Source of the DNA: CAYUYM01 sp964449305
Lineage (GTDB): Bacteria > Bacteroidota > Ignavibacteria > SZUA-365 > CAYQST01
DNA: 12,564 nucleotides
NCBI GenBank assembly: GCA_964449305.1
Contig: CAYUYM010000102.1
Coordinates: 1 to 12,564 of the forward strand
Direction: 5' to 3'
This document shows, one piece after another, positions 1-5,722 of the stretch. A model generated the notes under the pieces. It did no database searches and was not told the DNA's origin. It saw nothing but the letters and a program-made list of their open reading frames with translations. Position 1 is the stretch's first letter. Each line of letters opens with the position of its first letter. A program made the translations under genes and the position numbers.

Positions 1-2
1 CC

Positions 3-638
3 TACCGTGTGCGCTCCGTCGACTTCGCCGGCAACTACAGCGCTCCGTCCGCATCTGTCGGCATCCAGCTGCCGGACATCATCGCCCCGGCCCAGCCCAT
101 TGTGCTGGAACACCGGACGGAACAGCGGAAGGTGGCATTGCGCTTCACCAGCGCCAGCCTCGATGTCGAGCACTACGAAATCCGCCGGCATCAGCTTCCG
201 GCGAACACCGTGGATCTGACGATCCGATGCACGGGGCGCGAGTGGGCGGACAGCACGGCCCGGCACCAGGCTGAATACCGTTACGTGATTGTCGCCGTTG
301 ATTCTGCCGGCAACCGCTCGGAGCCGTCCAAGGGGCTTGTGATCAAGCCCTGGTGGCCGGTGGAGGTCCGCATGCCGTCCGCGCCGGCCGTGTCATACAA
401 TTTGTCCAGCAAGACCGTCACGATCTCCTGGAGCTGGCCGGAGGCCGCGGGATACAGCGCCATCGTCTTCCGCAGGAAGGGCGACGGGCCGTTCCTGCAG
501 CTGACACCGCTGCTCACAGCGGCCGGGGCAGTCGACGCGAATGTCAGTGCCGGCACGTATGACTACGCCCTGCGTTTCTATGTGAAGGATGGCGGCGGCA
601 GCGAGATGGGGCCGGCCTCGACGGTGAAGGTGCCGTAA
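3..638 (+). CDS. Fibronectin type III repeat protein, C-terminal part (5' end outside window)
   Basis: The reading frame is open from the left edge, so this is the last 211 residues of a longer protein ending at TAA 636-638. It shows the tail of one fibronectin-III-like beta-sandwich (motif YRVRSVDFAGNYSAP near residues 1-15) and then two more repeats, at about residues 27-117 and 120-211. The second repeat ends with YRYVIVAVDSAGNRSEPS, a typical FnIII F-G strand signature, and the third contains VTISWSW. Such repeats usually act as spacers or binding modules in large secreted or cell-surface proteins. The chain stops right after the last repeat, and no type IX secretion C-terminal domain or membrane anchor is visible. 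The catalytic or adhesive part, if any, lies upstream of the window. It converges on the glycosyltransferase gene with a 34-bp gap. The family call is firm; the biological role is unknown. Confidence 0.8.
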   Translation, partial: YRVRSVDFAGNYSAPSASVGIQLPDIIAPAQPIVLEHRTEQRKVALRFTSASLDVEHYEIRRHQLPANTVDLTIRCTGREWADSTARHQAEYRYVIVAVDSAGNRSEPSKGLVIKPWWPVEVRMPSAPAVSYNLSSKTVTISWSWPEAAGYSAIVFRRKGDGPFLQLTPLLTAAGAVDANVSAGTYDYALRFYVKDGGGSEMGPASTVKVP

Positions 639-672
639 CAGCCCCGCGCAGGCGCACCGCAGGATGCCGTGT

Positions 673-2211
673 TCAACCGATGATGCGGAACCCCGGCCAG
701 TTGCGTGCGATGGAGATGCGTGGATGCCGGGCGATGAGGATCGTGATGTGTTGCTGGGGGGGCGTGGTGTCGACGCAGACATGCTCCCCGGCTACAACCA
801 CACTGTCAAACACGGCGTCGGCGTCGGCGCGTGGGATGTGCACGAGGATGAACGTGGTGATGGAATCCGCCGGCGGTCCCCACGTGTGGAAGCTGTTGTG
901 GACGCAGTGCACGGGCGGCAGTCCCAGTGCGGGGCCGAACAGCTCGAGTGCGCCCGCATTGCCGTAGTTGTTGCAGATGATGGCGGAGTGACGGAGCTCG
1001 TCGGGTGACAGGGTGGAGCATGCGCCTGCGACGACGTCGGCGAGCTCCCGCCAGCCCAACCTGTCGGCGAGCCACTGGGGCAGACCGCTGAACGCCTTGC
1101 CCTGTTCGATGGAATAGGAGAAGCCGAGTGCTGCGAGATGCGCCTTTGTCGCCTCCACGGAGAGGATGGGGGTGACCACGGGAGCGAACACGAGGAAGCC
1201 GGCGAGCGTGAGCGCCGGGATGCCGGCACGCAGGACGATGCGCTGAGACCGGCGCCGGGGAAGACCGAGGGCGATGGACCCCGCGGCGAAGAGCACCGGG
1301 TAGATGGCGGTGATGCGATCCGGGCGGCTCGAGGCGCTGAGCATCATGAGAGCGAGGAGGAGTACCCAGGTCCACATCAGATGCCGCTGGCGGCCTTCGT
1401 CGATGCGCCACCAGAGAAGCGCCAGGCCGGGGATCCACAGCAGCGCTGTGACGGGATTTGTGAAGAGGAGCTGATCGAGCACGATGTTGAGGGGACCACG
1501 ATCCAGGTTCTTCCCGCTGCTGATGGCGCGGTAGAACTCCAGCGAGGGGAAACCGTGGCTCATCTGCCACAGGATGTTTGGCAGGACAAGGACGCCGCAG
1601 AGAGCGGCGCCGAGGGCGGACCAGCGGTTCCACAACAGACGCCGCCGGGGTGTGAGCAGCAGGCCGACGACCATCGCCACCACGTACAGCGCCATGGTGT
1701 GCTTGAATTCGAGTCCGACGCCTGCGAGTGCACCGATGGCGATCCAGAGCCGTGGTCTGTCCTCCTGCACCATGCGGATGAGGAGATGCAGCATCGCGAG
1801 CACGATCAGTGGTTCGAAGACGTTCATCGAGTACATGCTGCCCATGAGAAGGAAAATGGGATGCGCGATGGTGGCCAGGGCCGCCGCGATCATCGCCGCC
1901 CTGCTCCCGCCCAACTGTCGTGCGACAATGCCGGTGAGGAACACGGTGGCGCCGGAGACAAGCGCCGGGAGGAGGCGGACGGCGAACATCGACGTGCCCG
2001 CAACCACACGGACGGCTGCCAGCACGGCGATGGAGAGGGGTGGGTGATCCACGTACCCGAAATCGAGCCGCTGCGTGCATGCGAGATAGTACAGCTCGTC
2101 GACGAACCAGCCGTAATGTCCCAGCAGCGTGGCGCAGCAGTGGAACAGCGCCAGGGCGAGGGACAGCCCGCCGAGAATGAGCGCATCCCGGCGGGAGATG
2201 ATGGGCATCAT
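673..2211 (-). CDS. GT39-type membrane glycosyltransferase (PMT/ArnT-like)
   Basis: A 512-residue integral membrane protein of the dolichyl-phosphate-mannose-protein mannosyltransferase (GT39/PMT_2) type, which moves a sugar from a polyprenyl-phosphate carrier to an acceptor on the outer face of the inner membrane. After a first membrane segment (about 10-30) comes the periplasmic loop with the acidic pair D38-E39 (FVDELYY) and the GYVDHPP motif at 52-58, both hallmarks of the family. About ten hydrophobic segments follow up to residue 350. A soluble C-terminal domain contains NNYGNAGALELFGP (414-427) and HNSFHTWGPP (438-447), a tail I recall from other bacterial GT39 proteins. The start ATG at 2211 overlaps the stop of the DUF3795 gene by 4 bp (ATGA), so translation is probably coupled; a second ATG follows directly at 2208. 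Sugar donor and acceptor cannot be read from the sequence. Confidence 0.85.
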   Translation of the reverse strand: MMPIISRRDALILGGLSLALALFHCCATLLGHYGWFVDELYYLACTQRLDFGYVDHPPLSIAVLAAVRVVAGTSMFAVRLLPALVSGATVFLTGIVARQLGGSRAAMIAAALATIAHPIFLLMGSMYSMNVFEPLIVLAMLHLLIRMVQEDRPRLWIAIGALAGVGLEFKHTMALYVVAMVVGLLLTPRRRLLWNRWSALGAALCGVLVLPNILWQMSHGFPSLEFYRAISSGKNLDRGPLNIVLDQLLFTNPVTALLWIPGLALLWWRIDEGRQRHLMWTWVLLLALMMLSASSRPDRITAIYPVLFAAGSIALGLPRRRSQRIVLRAGIPALTLAGFLVFAPVVTPILSVEATKAHLAALGFSYSIEQGKAFSGLPQWLADRLGWRELADVVAGACSTLSPDELRHSAIICNNYGNAGALELFGPALGLPPVHCVHNSFHTWGPPADSITTFILVHIPRADADAVFDSVVVAGEHVCVDTTPPQQHITILIARHPRISIARNWPGFRIIG

Positions 2212-2663
2212 GAAGCGGGGGTGGTGTCTGCGTCGAGCTGCGGCCCGCTGCCGACCTTCATTTTGCCGGTGTTATAGCGCTGGCGGATCTGCTGCGACTG
2301 GGCGATGAAGGCTGGGACACCCACACGGCGGATGGTGCAGAGGTTGAACACCTTCAGGTTGTGCGGCAGCACGGACGCGCGGTCGGCGGCCGGATGCAGC
2401 CTGTCGCAGGGGAAGGATTCGCATTCGAAGCAGAAGGTGACGCCCCGATCCATGGCGCAGACATGTGTGGAACAGCGTGTCGGCAGCACGGGGCAGGTGC
2501 CGTTCACCGCCCGGCAACCCGGGCAGGGCAGGCGGTGGCGCGGGATGCCACGTTGTACGAAGGCGTCGATGAGTGCGGGATTGTCACCACAGGTGAAGAG
2601 TTCACAGATGCCGCAGTCGATCCCACATGGGGCGACTGCATTGATGCGTTCAGAAGTGAGCAT
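2208..2663 (-). CDS. DUF3795 cysteine-rich protein
   Basis: A small soluble protein (151 residues from the chosen start) with the DUF3795 pattern. It opens with PCGIDCGIC (C13, C17, C20, then C25), continues with CPGC (47-50), C57, C64 and C69, then CFECESFPC (C78, C81, C86). Thirteen cysteines in 151 residues suggest zinc or iron-sulfur binding; the function of the family is unknown. A longer frame opens at 2711, but the ATG at 2663 is preferred. It places the family start motif about 12 residues from the N-terminus, and a TAnnTTTG -7 element lies at 2699-2706, downstream of the longer start, so the extra residues would not be transcribed from that promoter. It is the first gene of a two-gene operon and overlaps the glycosyltransferase by 4 bp. 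No signal peptide is visible, so it is probably cytoplasmic. Confidence 0.82.
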   Translation of the reverse strand: MLTSERINAVAPCGIDCGICELFTCGDNPALIDAFVQRGIPRHRLPCPGCRAVNGTCPVLPTRCSTHVCAMDRGVTFCFECESFPCDRLHPAADRASVLPHNLKVFNLCTIRRVGVPAFIAQSQQIRQRYNTGKMKVGSGPQLDADTTPAS

Positions 2664-2698
2664 GGTGAGGAGATGAAAAGTGGGACAGCCAGTCGGTG

Positions 2699-2706
2699 CA
2701 AAACTA
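2699..2706 (-). promoter_or_regulatory. Bacteroidetes-type -7 promoter element for the DUF3795-GT39 operon
   Basis: On the minus strand the octamer is TAGTTTTG followed by CA, matching the Bacteroidetes primary-sigma -7 consensus TAnnTTTG. The identical TAGTTTTGCA occurs in the kinase promoter at 7924-7931. No TTG is found 19-21 bases upstream; the only one is 12 bases away, so the -33 element is weak or replaced. A transcript starting about 7 bases downstream would have a leader near 30 nt before ATG 2663, like the kinase leader. Confidence 0.5.
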
Positions 2707-2713
2707 CGCATTG

Positions 2714-2745
2714 CAGGGCAAAATGATTCGGGAATTTCTGCCCTG
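2714..2745. promoter_or_regulatory. Dyad between the CLC gene end and the DUF3795 promoter (terminator or operator)
   Basis: Perfect arms CAGGGCA (2714-2720) and TGCCCTG (2739-2745) are extended inward by AAAT/ATTT with a single bulged C at 2738, leaving a 9-nt loop. It lies about 100 bp downstream of the CLC stop and just upstream of the -7 element at 2699-2706, covering the -33 region. It could end CLC transcription, although no strong T-run follows directly, or bind a regulator of the DUF3795-GT39 operon. The rest of the 2664-2843 gap shows nothing else recognisable. Confidence 0.4.
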
Positions 2746-2843
2746 TCATCTGCGGCGCCTCAACGGGTGTTGCTCGATCATTTCCAGTCAGGGAGATGTG
2801 TCGTTGTCTTTGCCAGTATGCGGGACACCATGCCTTGAACGCA

Positions 2844-4628
2844 TCATCCGTTTTCCACGGCGCCCAGCATCTCCCGGTACGCATCGAGCACGGCGGATTT
2901 GGAGACGACGCCGACAAAGCTGTGCCCGCGGACCACGGGGAGGTTCCACGAATGAGTGCGTTCGAACAGGCGCATCACATCACGCATGTCCGCATCGGCC
3001 TGGATCACCGCCGTGGGCGGCTGCATGATGTCGAAGGCGATGAGCGCGTCATACATCTCCGGTTGGAACATCACCTCACGGAGATCATCGAAGCGGACAA
3101 TGCCCAGCAGCTCCCTGTCGGCGTTGACCACGGCAAAGAGGTTGCGCTGGGAGCTCTTGATGGTCTGCACGATGGTGCGGAGCGGTGTGTCCGGCCCGAG
3201 TGTGGGGACGTCCTTCTCAATGATCGAATCGAGGCGCAGCAGCAGGAGCACATTGTGATCGGTGTTGTCGGTGAAGATGTGACCCTTCATGGCGGCCTTG
3301 CGCGTCTCCATCGAGAACTTCTCGAAATGCCGGGCGATGACGAAGGACGTGAGCGAGACAATCATGAGCGGGATGATGAGATCGTAGCCGCCGGTGACCT
3401 CGGCGATGAGAAAGATGCCGGTGAGTGGGGCATACATCACGCCGGAGAGAATGCCCGCCATGCCGACGATGGTGAAGTTGCCCGATGGGAGCTCGGTGAT
3501 GTGCAGGGCGTTGACGAATGTGGCGAAGCCGTGGCCGAGGAAGGCGCCCACGAACAGCGAGGGACCGAAGTTGCCGCCATTGCCTCCGAAGCCGATGGTG
3601 AGCGCCGTGGCCGGGACCTTGATGAGCGGGATGATGAACAGCGCGGCGACGAGCAGCATGGGGGAATACTCGAACAGCCCTGCCAGTCCCTGCGAGGCAA
3701 AGGCGTGGGAATCACCCTGCGCGAGGATCATGATGCTGGAATAGCCCTCGGACAGGATGGAGGGGAAGGCCCAGGCGAGGCCGATGAGCCCGAGACCGCC
3801 GATGCAGGCGCGAAGATACGGGCGTGCCGCCAGGCGCGAGGCGAGCTCCTCGATCCATCGGAACATGCGGGCGTAATAGAGCGACAGGAAGCCCGAAAGG
3901 ATGCCGAGCACCACGTAGTAGGGGACGTTGCTGGCGCTGAAGGTCTGCGTGAAACGGAAGGCGAGAAGGATGTTCTCGTCGAGCACCACCTTGGAGGCGA
4001 GGGCTCCGCTGACGGAGGCGATGATGAGCGGCACCATCTCAGCCGCCGTGGCATCGAGCAGCAGCACCTCGATGGAGAACATGACGCCGGCAATGGGTGC
4101 GTTGAAGATGGCCGCGATGCCGGCGGACGACCCGGCTGCCAGGAGCAGCATCTTGTCCTTGTAGCTCATCCGACGCCTGCGGGCGTAGTTGGATCCGATT
4201 GCCGCCCCGGTGATCACGATGGGGGCCTCGAGCCCCGCAGAGCCGCCGAGCCCGACGGTGATGGCCGAGGTGATCAGATGCGAGTACATCTTCTGTGGGC
4301 GGATGAAGCCGGCCTTGTGCGCGATCTCATGCAGCACGTCGGCGATGCCCCGGCCGATGTCGCGATGAAAGAAGCGGTTGATCACCGCCACCGTCGCCAC
4401 CATGCCCAGCAACGGCAGGAGGATGATCAGGACGGACCACAGGCCGCCGGTGTCGATCCAGGCGATGACACGACGCGTTTCGTGCACCAGCATCTTGAGC
4501 AGTATCCCCGCACCGCCCGCCAGCAGGCCGACGACGAGGCCGGAGACGACGAGGAATTGTGTGCGCGAGGTGTGCTGCCGCACCCAGTCCAGAAGCCGAC
4601 CGGGAAGATTGAAGAAGGTGGAGATCAC
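2844..4628 (-). CDS. CLC-family chloride channel/transporter with C-terminal CBS pair
   Basis: A 594-residue inner-membrane CLC protein that carries chloride or a similar anion. Residues 25-435 form the membrane domain. The GSAGLEAP motif (129-136) matches the GREGP region of E. coli ClcA, with the external gating glutamate kept as E134. GFGGNGGNFGPSL (346-358) matches the GxFxP selectivity region. FNAPIAGVMFSIEV (175-188) matches the ClcA helix holding E202-E203; here the pair is E187-V188, so the internal proton glutamate is valine. The GSGIP region appears as GRGIA (92-96). A cytoplasmic tail carries two CBS domains (about 455-522 and 528-590), which often bind adenine nucleotides and tune transport. 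The start is GTG 4628. A candidate promoter and a hairpin leader lie directly upstream. The gene looks monocistronic. Channel versus exchanger behaviour is unresolved. Confidence 0.9.
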   Translation of the reverse strand: MISTFFNLPGRLLDWVRQHTSRTQFLVVSGLVVGLLAGGAGILLKMLVHETRRVIAWIDTGGLWSVLIILLPLLGMVATVAVINRFFHRDIGRGIADVLHEIAHKAGFIRPQKMYSHLITSAITVGLGGSAGLEAPIVITGAAIGSNYARRRRMSYKDKMLLLAAGSSAGIAAIFNAPIAGVMFSIEVLLLDATAAEMVPLIIASVSGALASKVVLDENILLAFRFTQTFSASNVPYYVVLGILSGFLSLYYARMFRWIEELASRLAARPYLRACIGGLGLIGLAWAFPSILSEGYSSIMILAQGDSHAFASQGLAGLFEYSPMLLVAALFIIPLIKVPATALTIGFGGNGGNFGPSLFVGAFLGHGFATFVNALHITELPSGNFTIVGMAGILSGVMYAPLTGIFLIAEVTGGYDLIIPLMIVSLTSFVIARHFEKFSMETRKAAMKGHIFTDNTDHNVLLLLRLDSIIEKDVPTLGPDTPLRTIVQTIKSSQRNLFAVVNADRELLGIVRFDDLREVMFQPEMYDALIAFDIMQPPTAVIQADADMRDVMRLFERTHSWNLPVVRGHSFVGVVSKSAVLDAYREMLGAVENG

Positions 4629-4645
4629 GCGTCCATCGTGCTCGT

Positions 4646-4669
4646 GGAGGGAACCCCTCCAGAGAGGGG
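4646..4669 (-). promoter_or_regulatory. Overlapping alternative hairpins in the CLC leader
   Basis: Two perfect 6-bp stems share bases: GGAGGG (4646-4651) pairs with CCCTCC (4655-4660), and CCCCTC (4654-4659) pairs with GAGGGG (4664-4669). They cannot form together. On the minus strand they fall between the candidate promoter (4675-4705) and GTG 4628, so they would sit at the very 5' end of the CLC mRNA. This layout could be attenuator-like, or part of a short dispersed GC-rich repeat; only one copy is in the window. Confidence 0.35.
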
Positions 4670-4674
4670 ATGGG

Positions 4675-4705
4675 GCAAGTTAGTCAGCCCCGGAGACCGG
4701 AACAA
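4675..4705 (-). promoter_or_regulatory. Candidate promoter of the CLC gene
   Basis: On the minus strand TTG (4703-4705) is followed by exactly 20 bases and then TAACTTGC (4675-4682). The spacing equals that of the kinase promoter, but the -7 element keeps only TAnnTT of the TAnnTTTG consensus. The start would fall near 4668, giving a leader of about 40 nt before GTG 4628. Confidence 0.35.
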
Positions 4706-4741
4706 GACACGACATGTCTGGACGCTCGAAGGCATCACGCA

Positions 4742-4776
4742 GCGATGCCGGACCGCAAAGAACGATCCGGCATCGC
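4742..4776. other. Long perfect hairpin in the CLC/DUF2202 gap
   Basis: An 11-bp perfect inverted repeat, GCGATGCCGGA (4742-4752) and TCCGGCATCGC (4766-4776), encloses a 13-nt loop. It lies about 50 bp past the end of the DUF2202 gene and about 110 bp upstream of the CLC start. No T-run follows on either strand, so it is not a textbook intrinsic terminator. It may be a structured 3' end for the DUF2202 mRNA, a mobile-repeat remnant or a protein site. Confidence 0.4.
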
Positions 4777-4791
4777 AATCGGGAAGGCCCC

Positions 4792-4810
4792 CCGCCGACG
4801 GGGTCGGCGG
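4792..4810 (-). terminator. Possible terminator hairpin after the DUF2202 gene
   Basis: CCGCCGAC (4792-4799), a 3-nt loop and GTCGGCGG (4803-4810) form a very GC-rich 8-bp stem starting 14 bases beyond the end of the DUF2202 coding region. The U-tract expected of an intrinsic terminator is missing, so this is a weak call based on position and stem strength. Confidence 0.3.
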
Positions 4811-4823
4811 ATCGGCAGGTGGA

Positions 4824-5504
4824 TCACCACGGGCGGCCGCTTTCGTTGCGCGAGGTGATGATGGAGTCGAAGAGGCTCCGCGAGATGTACTGCGGTGCAT
4901 AGGTGCCTCCCGCCGCTGTGAGCCCGCTGTAGAAGCTGCGCAGGTGGTTCCGCGACCCGCGCGTCAGGCTGGAATAGACGCGGAGAATGTCGGCGGCGGT
5001 GGTGGCCGCGCTGCGATCCATGAGATCCTTGATGTCGAGATCCTCGATGGTGGCGCCGACGATGTAGGCGTTGAGGAGGCTCACGTCACCGAGCGTCGTG
5101 AGCTGCGCATACAGCGCGGTGAATGCGGGATTCGTATACACGCCAGGTGCGTCGTTCGTCACGGGATCGGGGATGGCGTGGCGCGTCAGCAACACCTTGA
5201 GCGCGGCCATGTGCTGCGCCTCGCTCGAGGCGATGTTGGAGAACATGGGAACGCCGTACTTCGCGGCAAAGTGGAGATACACATCGCGGGCAAGCTTCTC
5301 CTCCTCACGCATGAAGGCGATGTCGTCGTTCACGGACTGTGTGACCGGGGAGACCGGAATGTCGGCGAGCGACTCTTCGAGATTCTGGAGCGACTGCTCC
5401 GCGGGAGCCGATGCGCCCGCGTCGGGTGACGTGATCCCATCCCTGGCGCAGCCGACGAGGACGAGTGTGGAGAAGAGAAACGAGAAGATGAGCCGGGTTT
5501 TCAT
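4824..5504 (-). CDS. DUF2202 ferritin-like lipoprotein
   Basis: A 226-residue exported protein. The N-terminus MKTRLIFSFLFSTLVLVGC ends in a lipobox with lipidation cysteine C19. A low-complexity linker leads into a DUF2202 domain from about residue 55. Its conserved blocks are visible: MREEEKLARDVY (65-76), FSNIASSEAQHM (88-99), GATIEDLDIKDL (150-161), SRNHLRSF (184-191) and TYAPQYIS (201-208). DUF2202 belongs to the ferritin-like fold. E67-E69, E95, H98, E154 and H187 are the likely di-metal ligands, which suggests oxygen or peroxide chemistry, metal handling or stress protection; the precise activity is unknown. The start is supported by a Shine-Dalgarno-like AAAGGTG (5509-5515) six bases upstream of ATG 5504. 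It seems monocistronic, with a dyad at 5532-5552 just upstream that could be an operator. Confidence 0.88.
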   Translation of the reverse strand: MKTRLIFSFLFSTLVLVGCARDGITSPDAGASAPAEQSLQNLEESLADIPVSPVTQSVNDDIAFMREEEKLARDVYLHFAAKYGVPMFSNIASSEAQHMAALKVLLTRHAIPDPVTNDAPGVYTNPAFTALYAQLTTLGDVSLLNAYIVGATIEDLDIKDLMDRSAATTAADILRVYSSLTRGSRNHLRSFYSGLTAAGGTYAPQYISRSLFDSIITSRNESGRPW

Positions 5505-5531
5505 GATGCACCTTTGTGGTCTGATGGTTGG

Positions 5532-5552
5532 TGTGATCTGTACTCGATCACA
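5532..5552. promoter_or_regulatory. Operator-like dyad upstream of the DUF2202 gene
   Basis: Perfect 7-bp inverted arms TGTGATC (5532-5538) and GATCACA (5546-5552) are separated by 7 bases. The half-site resembles CRP/FNR-family half-sites, but the spacing between TGTGA and TCACA is 11 rather than the 6 of CRP, so a different regulator would be needed. It lies 28 bp upstream of ATG 5504. No convincing TAnnTTTG element was found in this 218-bp gap (5505-5722), and nothing else was recognised there. Confidence 0.45.
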
Positions 5553-5722
5553 GCATCACGAAAAGTGTGCCACTCCGATTATTGCCGAATTGCACGGGAT
5601 TTTGCATGGAGGAAACCTGTCGGACTCCCGAATTCGACAAAGTGCACGGTGAATCCGGCAGGGAATGTCGAAACAGCGTGTGGTACCGCCCGGCGAGGGT
5701 GGTGGAAAGGTCGGATCTGCTG

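Noticed and set aside
806..2080. 424-codon minus-strand frame overlapping the glycosyltransferase in another phase
   Set aside because: The Arg/His/Pro-rich translation has no membrane segments or motifs, while the overlapping frame has the full GT39 pattern.
1138..2277. 379-codon plus-strand open frame opposite the glycosyltransferase
   Set aside because: Antisense shadow of a well-supported membrane protein; composition is low-complexity and charged with no recognisable motif.
2796..5429. An 877-codon open frame on the plus strand across CLC, the intergenic gap and most of DUF2202
   Set aside because: It is antisense to two clear genes. Its product is dominated by Gly, Asp, Glu, His and Arg with no domain signature, which is typical of the complement of GC-rich coding DNA.
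5532..5552. Calling the TGTGATC dyad a CRP site
   Set aside because: The distance between TGTGA and TCACA is 11 bases, not the 6 of a CRP site, so only a generic operator is claimed.
5685..5703. Imperfect stem ACCGCCC/GGGTGGT after the kinase gene as its terminator
   Set aside because: The G-U pair becomes an A-C mismatch on the transcribed minus-strand RNA and no U-tract follows.
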